This document shows, one piece after another, positions 34,859 to 44,099 of a stretch of 64,000 nt of DNA (the first letter of the stretch is position 1; every line of letters begins with the position of its first letter). The DNA is from Puia sp963703355 (GTDB lineage: Bacteria; Bacteroidota; Bacteroidia; Chitinophagales; Chitinophagaceae): positions 1,116,001 through 1,180,000 of the forward strand of contig OY969813.1 of the NCBI GenBank assembly GCA_963703355.1. Direction: 5' to 3'. Both the position numbers and the translations under genes were made by a program. The notes beneath the pieces were generated by a model. That model was not told the origin of the DNA and made no database searches. It saw only the letters and a list, made by a program, of their open reading frames with translations.

Positions 34859-36817
34859 TTATTTTTTAAACGGCAGAAGCACTGTGAATTCGGTAAAACT
34901 TCCTTCTGGCGTTTCCACTTTTATTTCACCTCCATGGGTTTTGATAATATCATAACTCAGTGAGAGTCCAAGTCCGGTTCCCTGACCGGTGGGTTTGGTT
35001 GTAAAAAAAGGCTGAAAGATTTTATCCTGAATAGATTCAGGTATACCGTTTCCATTATCCTTTACGGTGATGGACAATCTGTTCCCCGATTTTTTTGTAA
35101 TCAGTTCAATAGTGGGCTGATAATCGCTGCCCAGTTTTTTCTTTTTTTCCCCAACAGAATAAAAAGCGTTGTTGTATAAATTCAGCAACACCCTACCGAT
35201 ATCCTGTGGTACGATATCTATTTTTGAAAGTTCCGGTTCAAAATATGTTTTCAAGGTCACATTAAATGAGGAATCCCTGGCGCGCAATCCATGATAAGCG
35301 AGCCGCAGGTATTCGTCTGCCAGCTGATTAATATCGGTTGCCTCTTTTATCCCAGTGCTCGTTCTTGAGTGCAACAGCATACCTTTTACGATTGAATCCG
35401 CCCGTTTGCCATGGAAATTAATTTTATCATTATTATCTCTAATCATTTCGGACAAGCCAATCGCCACTTCTGTATTTCCTGATTTTATCTCCTCATTCAT
35501 TTCGGCTAATAATTCCGTATTGAGTTCAGAAAAATTATTTATAAAATTCATCGGGTTCTGAATTTCATGGGCGATACCGGCTGTCAGCTCTCCAAGTGAG
35601 GCCATTTTTTCATTCTGTACCAGTTGCGCCTGCGTAGATTTCAATTCGTCATATGCTTTTTCAATATTGATTTTTGCTTTCTGTTTTTGCCTGTTGTTGC
35701 GGTACAAACTAAATGCCAGCAAGGAAAATAAAACCAGCGCGATGGCGAGTCCATATATCCTCACCTGCGTTCTGTACCGCTCTTCTGCTGTGTTGATCTC
35801 CTGTTTACGCAGAATTTCATTGAATGCAAACTGCTGAAATTGTTGTCCACGCGACTGGCTAAAAACACTGTCTTTGGCAGCTTCCATTATTTTCAAATAT
35901 TTCAGGGAGCTGTCAGTAATATTTTTAGTGTCGTATATCTTTGCGAGAATCCTGCTGGCATCCACAGCGAATTCGCCAAAATTATGCTGCTTGCATAACT
36001 GAAGGGATGTCCTCGCATAGAAAATGGCTGAATCTTCCTGGTTTAATTTTTCGAATAAGGTTGCCAGTAAATTATAATTCCTTGCCTGGAAATAAATATT
36101 GTTAAAGGCGTTGGCTTGTTCAATTCCCAATCGAAAATAATTTTCGGCCAGTTTATTATCTCCTTTCTTTTCATAGATATTCCCCAGGGCAGCGCAGGCC
36201 AGGGCGAAATATTTCTTGAACTGTGTGGACTTGCTACCCAGTTCAAATCCCTTTTGTGCGTACCACATGGCGGAGTCGGGATGGTTTATGGCGCTATACA
36301 TATTGGCCATTTGTGAATAGACAAAAAATATGTCAACATCAGAAGTGCCAGCTTTTTTATAATTTTTAAATGACAGGTTGAACTGATCACGGGCTTTTGT
36401 GAAATCCCTCATTTCGAGATTCAGCAGGCCAATAAAATAATCTCCACGGCCACTGAAAGATGGATTTATTTTTTCCAGTTCATCTGCCAGTTTGTTCACA
36501 TTCAGGGCTGCTTCCAGTGCCTTCGGGTAATTGCCCTGACAGTTATAAGCAAAAAACATACTTCGGTAAGCCCTGATTTTCCCATTTTTATAATTTAGTT
36601 TATCGGAAAGGGTTGAAACCTGAAATGCGTATACCAGTGCGCTATCAAATTGCAGAAAGCCATAATAATCTGCAATAGCAGAAAGAGCCAGCACCCTGAA
36701 GGTATCTTCGTTTTGTGATAGGGATAGCTGTTTCTCCAGGTTCGCCAGATAAGGCTTTTGGGCGACAACCATTGTGCATGCTGTGACGAACAGCATCAGT
36801 GAAAAAATAAATTTCAT
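34859..36817 (-). CDS. TPR-containing sensor histidine kinase
   Basis: About 652 residues from ATG 36817 (the frame is open to 36850; the internal start gives the signal peptide FSLMLFVTACTMVVAQ). A periplasmic array of TPR helices (~40-330), one membrane helix (~354-372, LAIALVLFSLLAFSLY), a coiled coil, HisKA with His417 in LGELTAGIAHEIQNP, and HATPase_c (DNGNGIP, GQGTGLGLSL). Typical Bacteroidota TPR kinase; no adjacent regulator. Confidence 0.88.
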   Translation of the reverse strand: MKFIFSLMLFVTACTMVVAQKPYLANLEKQLSLSQNEDTFRVLALSAIADYYGFLQFDSALVYAFQVSTLSDKLNYKNGKIRAYRSMFFAYNCQGNYPKALEAALNVNKLADELEKINPSFSGRGDYFIGLLNLEMRDFTKARDQFNLSFKNYKKAGTSDVDIFFVYSQMANMYSAINHPDSAMWYAQKGFELGSKSTQFKKYFALACAALGNIYEKKGDNKLAENYFRLGIEQANAFNNIYFQARNYNLLATLFEKLNQEDSAIFYARTSLQLCKQHNFGEFAVDASRILAKIYDTKNITDSSLKYLKIMEAAKDSVFSQSRGQQFQQFAFNEILRKQEINTAEERYRTQVRIYGLAIALVLFSLLAFSLYRNNRQKQKAKINIEKAYDELKSTQAQLVQNEKMASLGELTAGIAHEIQNPMNFINNFSELNTELLAEMNEEIKSGNTEVAIGLSEMIRDNNDKINFHGKRADSIVKGMLLHSRTSTGIKEATDINQLADEYLRLAYHGLRARDSSFNVTLKTYFEPELSKIDIVPQDIGRVLLNLYNNAFYSVGEKKKKLGSDYQPTIELITKKSGNRLSITVKDNGNGIPESIQDKIFQPFFTTKPTGQGTGLGLSLSYDIIKTHGGEIKVETPEGSFTEFTVLLPFKK

Positions 36818-36920
36818 GTCGGAAGGGTTGAATAAACACCTGTTTGTCATGCAGGATGTTTCAAGATACTCCTAGTTTATTTCTTCACAAAAAAGTATAT
36901 GGGGTGGTTTCCGTAATGCT

Positions 36921-37481
36921 TTATTTTGACCAGTCGGCCAGATTCAATACCTCTGCCTGGCGTGGGAACACTTTCGAAGTCAGTAAACGATGTACTTCTT
37001 CATCAGCGTCAGCACAACAATCTGCCAGCACGGTTAACTGATAGTCTTTATCTGCAGCTTCGCGCAATGTTGACAACACCACACCACTTGTTGCGATTCC
37101 TGTAAGAATCATATGTTGTATGCCGAAAGATCTTAGTACCACTTCCAGATCACTTCCCACAAAAGCGCTTACACGTCGTTTTACAACCGTCAGTTCACCG
37201 GCTTTTGGCGCAATATCACTGTGTACTTTCATAAACGCAGCCATATCCATATTTTCAAAACGGGCTTTGGCTGCTGTGAATCCCTTATTATTGATATTAA
37301 TTTCGGGCGCTCCCTGGCGGAAGCCGACTACTACATAAATAACCGGAATACTCTTACTGCGTGCAAAAGTAATTGCACCCGATACTTTCTGCAGGAGATT
37401 GGAAGCGTCGGGAAAGTTTCCCAAAATTCCATCCTGCATGTCCATTACCATCAATGCGGTTCCGTGAGTTTTCTGTTCCAT
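36921..37481 (-). CDS. Isochorismatase-like hydrolase lacking the usual nucleophile Cys
   Basis: 186 residues with the isochorismatase fold: MVMDMQDGILG (Asp), VVKRRVSAF (Lys), LTGIATSGVVLSTLREA. Most active members have Cys at the position of the first Val after SG (TNxCV-type motif), here absent, so the catalytic activity may differ or be lost. Third gene of the TetR-MFS operon (19 bases after the transporter), so it may act on the same compound. Confidence 0.8.
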   Translation of the reverse strand: MEQKTHGTALMVMDMQDGILGNFPDASNLLQKVSGAITFARSKSIPVIYVVVGFRQGAPEININNKGFTAAKARFENMDMAAFMKVHSDIAPKAGELTVVKRRVSAFVGSDLEVVLRSFGIQHMILTGIATSGVVLSTLREAADKDYQLTVLADCCADADEEVHRLLTSKVFPRQAEVLNLADWSK

Positions 37482-37500
37482 TTTTTTGATTTTATAATTA

Positions 37501-38754
37501 TTAGTGATTGATAGATTTTTTTTGCAAAATCATCTCCGGACATTGTTTTGTGAGTAATCTGGAAAATATAAAGGCTATTACTATGGCCGCGATACCCTGT
37601 ATGAGCATTGTTGACGGAGCCGATATTTTCTGGGAAACGAAACCCACGAGCAGACTGCCCAAAGGCAGCATACCGAAAAAAGCCATGGCCACATAACTCA
37701 TTACACGACCCCGCATATTTGCTGCGGCTTCCATTTGAACGATTGTAATACATGCGGTCATGGGAGTTAATGATCCTAATCCGATCAGTACGGCGAACGG
37801 CATGGCAAGTGCAAAATTTGATATACTGGAAAACAGGATCAATCCGACTCCCAATACAATGATGCTGGTAAACAGGATGGATTTTAGTTTTTCGATACCT
37901 TTCACGGAGGCTATCAGCAGACTACCCGCCAGTGCACCCAAGCCCATAAAACTGCTGATATAACCATAAGTTGCAGCATTGCCTCTATAGATGACTTTTG
38001 CAAAAATTGGGATCATCGTATCGTATGGTAAGATCAACAATGCCATACAAGCGAGTAATAATATTACTTTACTGATTTCCGGCGTCTGCTTCAGGTACGC
38101 AAATCCCTCCGTTAACTCATGTTTGATTTTCTTCTTAAGCGGATGAGGAACGAACGGCGGAAATTTCATCAAACGTAACGAAGTGATCACTGCTAAAAAA
38201 CTAAGTGCATTGATTGAAAAACAAATACCCGCTCCGAATAAATGCAATAAGATGCCCGACAGCGCCGGACCTACAAGTCGCGCAATATTCACCATAGCTG
38301 AATTGATGGCCAGGGCGTTGGGCAGGTCTTCCTTATTATTCACCATCTCATGCACCATGGGTTGACGCGCAGGTACGTCGAATGCATTGATGATTCCCAA
38401 CACAACACTAAGCGCCAGTATTTCCCAAATCACGTAATGCTTCGTCAGAATCAATACCGCAAGTAATACCGCCTGTATCATGGAAGCAGTTTGTGTAACC
38501 AGCAAAATGTTTCGGCGACTGTACCGGTCGGCTACGACACCGCCCGGCAAAGAGAGAACAAAAGAAGGAAACTGCTGTGCGAATATGGCCAGTCCCAACA
38601 TAAAAGCCGAATGCGTGAGCGAGTAAACAACCCAGCTCACTGCTGTTCGCTGCATCCAGGTACCGATCTGCGAAATCGATTGCCCAGCGAAGAACAGTGT
38701 ATAATTTCTGTTTCTGAATGCGCGGAAAGTGCTGACAGTATGTGAAGACTTCAT
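37501..38754 (-). CDS. MFS efflux transporter, EntS-like
   Basis: 417 residues, 12 predicted helices; the N-terminal MFS pattern AFRNRNYTLFFAGQSISQIGTWMQRTA and GGVVADRYSRRN are typical of drug/siderophore exporters of the EntS group. It lies between the TetR regulator and the isochorismatase-like gene on the same strand. Substrate unknown. Confidence 0.9.
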   Translation of the reverse strand: MKSSHTVSTFRAFRNRNYTLFFAGQSISQIGTWMQRTAVSWVVYSLTHSAFMLGLAIFAQQFPSFVLSLPGGVVADRYSRRNILLVTQTASMIQAVLLAVLILTKHYVIWEILALSVVLGIINAFDVPARQPMVHEMVNNKEDLPNALAINSAMVNIARLVGPALSGILLHLFGAGICFSINALSFLAVITSLRLMKFPPFVPHPLKKKIKHELTEGFAYLKQTPEISKVILLLACMALLILPYDTMIPIFAKVIYRGNAATYGYISSFMGLGALAGSLLIASVKGIEKLKSILFTSIIVLGVGLILFSSISNFALAMPFAVLIGLGSLTPMTACITIVQMEAAANMRGRVMSYVAMAFFGMLPLGSLLVGFVSQKISAPSTMLIQGIAAIVIAFIFSRLLTKQCPEMILQKKSINH

Positions 38755-38814
38755 TGTTTTTTCCTGATCAAATTGACATTATTCGTCATTATGTCGAAAG
38801 CAGCTCAAATTTTT

Positions 38815-39432
38815 TTAAGGTTCCAATCCAGAAATCACCATCCGGCTGAAAGTCTGAACGATTGGTTTAATATGATCAAATTTGTTCTCCAGTGCTACTT
38901 CACGTTTCAAACCGTGCAGACTACCGAGTAGTACAAAAATCAACGTCTCTTTTTCTTTTTTCGTTATGAGCCTGAGCTCCCTTCGTTTAATGCCATCCAT
39001 TAAAATACCGTTTAGCAGTTCACCCTCCAGCTTCATGATCAGCCTGTGATGAACAACTTTACTTTTGTTTAATTGGGATATGGCATCGGCATCCATACCC
39101 ATATCCAGCTTATTGTAAAAAGACTGTCTTCCGCGAAGTATCTCCATTTTTGAAATAAAAAAAGCGTAAATCTGTTCTTCCACCGTTTTGGCCTTTTTTA
39201 CATTGGCAGTAATAACGGCCAGCATTTCATGGATGTCAATATTCACCACAGCATCAAATATTTCATCTCTGCTTTTGTAATAATAGTAAATGGAGCTTCT
39301 TCCTTTACCAACCGCTTTGGCCACATCATCCATGGTTACTTTGTGCAGACCATGCACGTGGAAGAGCCCTTTGGCAGCTTCCAGAATCTGCTGCTGAATG
39401 GCATCGTCTTTTACAGGCGTGTTGAGTGACAT
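38815..39432 (-). CDS. TetR family transcriptional regulator
   Basis: 205 residues. N-terminal helix-turn-helix (ILEAAKGLFHVHGLHKVTMDDVAKAVGKGRSSIYYYYKSRDEIF split over residues ~15-58) and a helical ligand domain. It begins the TetR-MFS-isochorismatase operon; a perfect palindrome overlaps its own promoter, consistent with self-repression. The MFS gene follows after 60 bases. Confidence 0.92.
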   Translation of the reverse strand: MSLNTPVKDDAIQQQILEAAKGLFHVHGLHKVTMDDVAKAVGKGRSSIYYYYKSRDEIFDAVVNIDIHEMLAVITANVKKAKTVEEQIYAFFISKMEILRGRQSFYNKLDMGMDADAISQLNKSKVVHHRLIMKLEGELLNGILMDGIKRRELRLITKKEKETLIFVLLGSLHGLKREVALENKFDHIKPIVQTFSRMVISGLEP

Positions 39433-39459
39433 AGATTATTTCAACTGCAAGAATACCCA

Positions 39460-39490
39460 TTTTAGACAAAAAAACAAATTTTGTCTAAAA
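39460..39490. promoter_or_regulatory. Perfect 12-bp palindrome, TetR operator candidate
   Basis: TTTTAGACAAAA-N7-TTTTGTCTAAAA, without mismatch, 28 bases upstream of the TetR start. On the reverse strand TTTG, 19 bases and TATTCTTG (one mismatch to TAnnTTTG) form a promoter that runs through it, so binding would block transcription. The arms are too AT-rich for a good terminator. Confidence 0.75.
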
Positions 39491-39505
39491 GACCAATGCA
39501 GGAGG

Positions 39506-39625
39506 TTACGGTCTTTTATTCCTTCGCCGGAGGGTACGCAGTGCATACAACAATGCGACAGCTATGGGAATAATCAGATAAATCATAAATAAAAGCAGTG
39601 TAATGAACGCTAATTCATTTTCCAC
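39506..39625 (-). CDS. Possible small membrane protein behind msrA
   Basis: A 39-residue ORF from GTG 39625 to the stop at 39506-39508, overlapping the msrA end by 16 bases: VENELAFITLLLFMIYLIIP, then a helix and a strongly basic tail (RTLRRRNKRP). Classic single-span small protein pattern. Coding status uncertain; the GTG start overlaps msrA and could allow coupling. Confidence 0.35.
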   Translation of the reverse strand: MENELAFITLLLFMIYLIIPIAVALLYALRTLRRRNKRP

Positions 39626-40101
39626 TCAGGCCTGATATAGTGGCAGGTATACCCGTAGGGATGTTTTCGCAGATAGTTCTGGTGTTCTTCTTCTGCATTC
39701 CAGAATTCGGTAGCGGGTACTACTTCAGTCACGATGTGTCCGGGCCATTTTCCAGAAGCAGTCATTTCCTTTATTAACTGGCTGGCGGTTTCTTTCTGCG
39801 ACTCACTCAAATAGAATATCGCAGAGCGGTATGAAGTTCCCCTGTCGTTGCCCTGTCTGTTTTTTGTTGTAGGATCATGAATCTGAAAGAAAAATTCGAG
39901 CAGCTTGCGGTAACTGAGTTTACCAGGATCAAAAACTAGTTCAATGGCTTCCGCATGGGTGCCGTGATTCCTGTAGGTAGCATTTTTCACATCGCCACCG
40001 GTGTAACCGACTACAGTGGAGCTCACGCCTGGCAGATCGCGTATAAGTTCTTCCACTCCCCAAAAACATCCGCCAGCCAGTATTGCTTTTTCAGATTCCA
40101 T
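39610..40101 (-). CDS. msrA: Peptide methionine sulfoxide reductase A
   Basis: 163 residues, normal length for MsrA. The catalytic Cys12 is in AGGCFWGVEE; VVGYTGG, HAEAIELVFDP and EEEHQNYLRKHPYGY are also typical. Reduces Met-S-sulfoxide in oxidised proteins. The C-terminus has no additional recycling Cys pair typical of longer forms except Cys in YTCHY. Confidence 0.95.
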   Translation of the reverse strand: MESEKAILAGGCFWGVEELIRDLPGVSSTVVGYTGGDVKNATYRNHGTHAEAIELVFDPGKLSYRKLLEFFFQIHDPTTKNRQGNDRGTSYRSAIFYLSESQKETASQLIKEMTASGKWPGHIVTEVVPATEFWNAEEEHQNYLRKHPYGYTCHYIRPEWKMN

Positions 40102-40179
40102 AAATTAATTTAGGTAAAATTAGGTATTTGTATAAACCTCTAACGCTGTTGCTATGCTTCGCAATGATTATATAATAAT

Positions 40180-41007
40180 TTATTTCGGAGCCAGTTCGCC
40201 ATACCAATAAGCAGCGGTAACACCACCGTCCATCAGGAAATCACTGCCCGTAATGAAGCCCCCCTCCTGTCCCATCAAGAATGCACCTACAGATCCTACT
40301 TCATCAGGTGTTCCTGCTCTGCCGACGGCTGATATATTTATCATTCTTCTATAGCCATCGCCACGCGGGCCTCTTAATTCGTCTTTAGCGAGTGGTGTGA
40401 TGATGATACCCGGACTGATCGTATTGATTCTCGCTCCCCGTTTACCCCATCGTACGGCTTCGGCCATTACTCTCAAAGAATTTCCTCTTTTCGAAATTTG
40501 ATATGCCTGCAAAGAGTCGGTTATTTTATCGGATTGTAACATCGGAAGACTCAGCAATTCTTCCACAGGAGTGGTAGCAAGCAATTTATTTTGTTCAGTT
40601 GTGAGAGCCGGCAGACGATGCCCCGACTGTGAAGCAATCACTATACCCGATCCACCCGTTGCTATAACATTTCCAAATTCCTCAAGCACCAGCGAGGTAC
40701 CATATAAGTCGACTTTTAATATCGTGGAGGGCGAAGCCTGCGAAGGAGAAACACCAGCTGCATGTATGAGACCGGTTACCGATCCAAGCGCCGCGGCCGT
40801 TTCTACAAGTGCATGAACCGATTCGCGGGAAGAAACGTCAACCAGGGTGGCGCTTATATCAAAGCCTGCTTCACTCAATACTTTCGCTGCTTTTTCATTG
40901 TTCTCCGAACGAAGATCTGCAAGTAAAATGTGTTTGCCAGCGCTGACGCGTCGTGCGATCGCCTGACCTATGGAGCCGGAACCTATAACGACAATTATAT
41001 TTGCCAT
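40180..41007 (-). CDS. Short-chain dehydrogenase/reductase
   Basis: 275 residues, classical SDR: Rossmann nucleotide motif GSGSIGQ, LVDVSS (cofactor-binding Asp), HAAGVSP, active-site YQISK and a C-terminal GSDFLMDGG. The first motif is shorter than the usual TGxxxGIG. Substrate unknown. It lies next to msrA but 78 bases apart. Confidence 0.88.
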   Translation of the reverse strand: MANIIVVIGSGSIGQAIARRVSAGKHILLADLRSENNEKAAKVLSEAGFDISATLVDVSSRESVHALVETAAALGSVTGLIHAAGVSPSQASPSTILKVDLYGTSLVLEEFGNVIATGGSGIVIASQSGHRLPALTTEQNKLLATTPVEELLSLPMLQSDKITDSLQAYQISKRGNSLRVMAEAVRWGKRGARINTISPGIIITPLAKDELRGPRGDGYRRMINISAVGRAGTPDEVGSVGAFLMGQEGGFITGSDFLMDGGVTAAYWYGELAPK

Positions 41008-41113
41008 AATCCTCAGAAGTTTATTTAGAGATTATTTCTGAAGGTAAATAAAATAGTTATCCGCCCGGGAATAGTAATAGATTAAGTTTGTTAAGCAAAC
41101 AAGCACGATTGGT

Positions 41114-42079
41114 ATGAAAAAAATCCTGAAGCGAATTCTGATCACCATTGTCTCCATCATTGTATTCCTGGTAATTTTCGGACTGGTGCTTGCTTTTCTT
41201 CCAGTTAAATCAAAAACAAATCATGCAGGAATCACACCTGAACAAGCCGCTGTTTTGAGAAAAAATTATGTGGGCCCGCATGAACAATTTACCACTACAG
41301 ACGGAATTACGCTTTTTATCCGGAGATGGAATCCCGATAGTCTGATACCTGCAAAAAAAGGAATCGCGGTATTGATATTTCATGGTTTTACAGCCCATAG
41401 TGGCGCATATAATATGGCCGGTGTTCCGATATCGGCTGGTGGATATACAACTTTTGGTCTTGATGACAGGGGGCATGGTTTGTCCGACGGAATCAGAGGC
41501 GATTCGCCGGGTAAAGACAGATGGATTGCTGATCTTGCTGAAACAGTAAAATATATCAGAAGCCTTGGTTTCTCCAAAGTAGTTGTATTGGGTCATAGCC
41601 TTGGCGTGGCTTTTGCGATATGTGCCGCCGATGCTGTTCCAGATCAAATAGCAGGACTGGTATTGATGTCGGGCGCTTATGAGGGAAGAAAAGGTCTAAA
41701 TGAACCGCCCTCATTATTTGAAAAAACAAGGATCCTGGCAAGCGCCATTTTCCGTCCTTCTTATCCGGCAGTTGAATATTATAGAAAGGGCATGACTGTA
41801 ACGAAAGATTCATTGTTCAATTTCAGGTATTCCCTGCGATTCCTAACCATGATGGACGTGAAACAACTCAGGCTTCCCAAAGATCTGAATATTCCGGTAC
41901 TGGTAGCAGTGGGAGATCAGGATGAATTGTTTGAAGTTGATAAAGTAAGAGATTTCTATGATTCAATCCCCGGTAATAAAAAAGATTTTCTGGTAATGAA
42001 AAATACTACACATGCAAAAATACCTCCTGAAAGCTGGCAACAGATAGTTAACTGGCTGAACAAAACTTTTACTCAATAA
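41114..42079 (+). CDS. Alpha/beta hydrolase, monoacylglycerol lipase-like
   Basis: 321 residues, N-terminal membrane anchor (ILITIVSIIVFLVIFGLVLAF), then a lipase fold: FHGFTAHSGAYN, GLDDRGHGLSDG, GHSLG with nucleophile Ser162, acid Asp in VGDQDELF and His in NTTHAKIP. The GHGxSxG pattern suggests a monoacylglycerol lipase-like esterase facing the periplasm. Confidence 0.87.
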   Translation: MKKILKRILITIVSIIVFLVIFGLVLAFLPVKSKTNHAGITPEQAAVLRKNYVGPHEQFTTTDGITLFIRRWNPDSLIPAKKGIAVLIFHGFTAHSGAYNMAGVPISAGGYTTFGLDDRGHGLSDGIRGDSPGKDRWIADLAETVKYIRSLGFSKVVVLGHSLGVAFAICAADAVPDQIAGLVLMSGAYEGRKGLNEPPSLFEKTRILASAIFRPSYPAVEYYRKGMTVTKDSLFNFRYSLRFLTMMDVKQLRLPKDLNIPVLVAVGDQDELFEVDKVRDFYDSIPGNKKDFLVMKNTTHAKIPPESWQQIVNWLNKTFTQ

Positions 42080-42141
42080 CAGGCAGAGTGATATTTGAAT
42101 TGTGATATATACGTATATACTGTTCGCACAAATTTGACAAA

Positions 42142-42597
42142 CTATTGCTCAACACTTACAAACGTGCGTACAATAGACTTTTCAGGATTTTTTGCGTGCG
42201 GTCCATATACATCAAAATCTGCGGTATACCTCCTTTTCAGACCGGAGTTCCTGATACTCGTCCAGGTATCTTGTATTGACTCTGGCATTGGGCCCTGCGA
42301 TATAAATACTTCATAACCGGATTTTAATACGATTTTGCGCACAAAACCGGAAGGCGGAATGGTACCCGGTTTCACCTGGCAACCTAAAATGGTAGTATAA
42401 GCGCCAAGATAATCAGATGCATAGTCGGTGTATGCGCAATAAATATCTTCACTTATTTTTTCCGGAATTTTTTTCTGTACATCTTCCGCAATAAATCTTT
42501 GCCACAGTGCGCCAATATCCTGTTCCGACTGATTGTGCTCGCTGGTAGTTCTTACCGCAATCCCTATTAATTCAAAATCTTCTAAATCCAGTTTCAT
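42142..42597 (-). CDS. GyrI-like/AraC effector-binding domain protein
   Basis: About 151 residues from ATG 42597 (MKLDLEDFELIGIAVRT); upstream frame (to 42642) contains nothing domain-like. Typical GyrI-like features: beta-alpha fold, DYASDYLGAYTTILGCQV, GYEVFISQGPMPESIQDTW. Probably binds small ligands, sometimes sequestering toxic compounds. A hairpin lies just before the start. Confidence 0.78.
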   Translation of the reverse strand: MKLDLEDFELIGIAVRTTSEHNQSEQDIGALWQRFIAEDVQKKIPEKISEDIYCAYTDYASDYLGAYTTILGCQVKPGTIPPSGFVRKIVLKSGYEVFISQGPMPESIQDTWTSIRNSGLKRRYTADFDVYGPHAKNPEKSIVRTFVSVEQ

Positions 42598-42619
42598 ATA
42601 ACGACACGTTGTTGCAAAT

Positions 42620-42636
42620 CCCGGACCGTCTCCGGG
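42620..42636. repeat. GC-rich inverted repeat upstream of GyrI-like gene
   Basis: CCCGGA-ccgtc-TCCGGG, a perfect 6-bp palindrome 23 bases upstream of the gene start, so in the 5' untranslated region or at an operator. No T-tract. Confidence 0.4.
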
Positions 42637-42821
42637 AAACAATATTTATATGAATCACGCAGTACTGAATATGAATATTTGAGTAATAGTATTAAATTTG
42701 CGCTGCCTTTCTGAGCCTGAGCCCATCTATAATCAACACGGTGAATAAAGACTAATGCCCTGATTCTATCGAAGAAGGGACGACAAATGGGCAATTTTTT
42801 ACATATTCACAAATTTTTATC

Positions 42822-44000
42822 TTGAATACGATTCAACACGATGTCGATCTCATAGGTCAGTTGACGATTGTCAAGCCTTTATTGAATATCATTTGTAAAA
42901 CAACCGGAATGGGTTTTGCCGCCATCGCACGCGTTACTGACAACAAGTGGGTAGCATGCGCCGTACGTGACGATATCCAATTCGGGTTGCAACCGGGAGG
43001 TGAACTGCCTTTGGAAACTACATTGTGTAACGATATCCGCATCAGCCGGAAATCCATCGTAATCGACAACGTTGCAGAGGATCCCGTTTATGTGAATCAT
43101 CATACGCCGAAGGTATATGGGCTGCAGAGTTATATATCGGTGCCGATTAAACGAAAAGACAATCGTTTTTTCGGTACTCTTTGCGCCATCGATCCCCATC
43201 CTCACCGGCTTAACAAACCGGAAATAATTGATATGTTCAATCTCTTCGCTGATCTCATTTCCTTTCACATGAACGCAGTAGAAGAATTGTCGCTGGCGGA
43301 GGAAAAACTGGCACTTGAACATAAAACTGACGAAGTGAGGGATCAGTTTATCGCTATACTAGGACACGATTTAAGAAATCCGCTTACTTCTATTTCCCTG
43401 AGTGCCGAATTTTTAATGGAAAGCGCGCTTGAGAAAGAAGACCAGCAAATGATCTCGATTATTTCGCGCAGTGCCAGAAGAATGACCAATCTGATTGACA
43501 ATATTCTGGATTTCGCCAGAGTCAGGATGGGAAATGGCCTTATGCTGAACAGAACTTCTACCGAGCCGCTGGAACAAATTCTCCATCATGTGGTGGAGGA
43601 GAACCGTATTTCCAAACCGGATCAGGAAATCGAAGTGAATATTTGTCTGCCCGTTCCTGTGTACTGCGACAGCAACCGCATTGCGGAATTATTTTCCAAC
43701 CTCCTGGGCAATGCTCTCGCGCATGGAGATCACCATTCACCTGTGGTAGTTGAAGCAAGTTCAAACGATGAATTATTTATCCTTTCTGTGAAAAATTCGG
43801 GTGCCCCTATTCCTCCGGGAACTCGCGATCGGTTGTTTGAACCTTTTGTTCGTGGCGACGTAAAACCGGGACAACAGGGCCTGGGTCTGGGTCTTTACAT
43901 CGCTTCAGAAATTGCCAAAGCACACGAAGGTATTATAGAAGTGCACTCTTCGCAAAAGGAAACGAAATTCACTTTGAAAATCCCCAATAACAGAGTGTAG
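42822..44000 (+). CDS. GAF-domain sensor histidine kinase
   Basis: 392 residues from a TTG start, no other good start is available in frame. GAF domain (~15-155, GFAAIARVTDNKWVAC, LETTLCNDIR, SYISVPIKRKDNRFFGTLCAID), HisKA with His182 in AILGHDLRNPLTS and HATPase_c (NLLGNALAHG, GQQGLGLGLYI). Cytoplasmic. The GAF resembles the phytochrome-like group, but no bilin-binding Cys is obvious. Confidence 0.9.
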   Translation: MNTIQHDVDLIGQLTIVKPLLNIICKTTGMGFAAIARVTDNKWVACAVRDDIQFGLQPGGELPLETTLCNDIRISRKSIVIDNVAEDPVYVNHHTPKVYGLQSYISVPIKRKDNRFFGTLCAIDPHPHRLNKPEIIDMFNLFADLISFHMNAVEELSLAEEKLALEHKTDEVRDQFIAILGHDLRNPLTSISLSAEFLMESALEKEDQQMISIISRSARRMTNLIDNILDFARVRMGNGLMLNRTSTEPLEQILHHVVEENRISKPDQEIEVNICLPVPVYCDSNRIAELFSNLLGNALAHGDHHSPVVVEASSNDELFILSVKNSGAPIPPGTRDRLFEPFVRGDVKPGQQGLGLGLYIASEIAKAHEGIIEVHSSQKETKFTLKIPNNRV

Positions 44001-44099
44001 TAAATGTGGCAGTATTTACCCATAATTGCTTATTTTCTCTGGTGTAGTAGCGCATTTCTTTAAGGAAATTAACGGCTTGGTAATTGTGATTTAGATAAC

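Noticed and set aside
38769..38801. GACAT...ATGTC repeat before the MFS gene as a second TetR site
   Set aside because: Only five-base arms and no similarity to the palindrome at 39460-39490.
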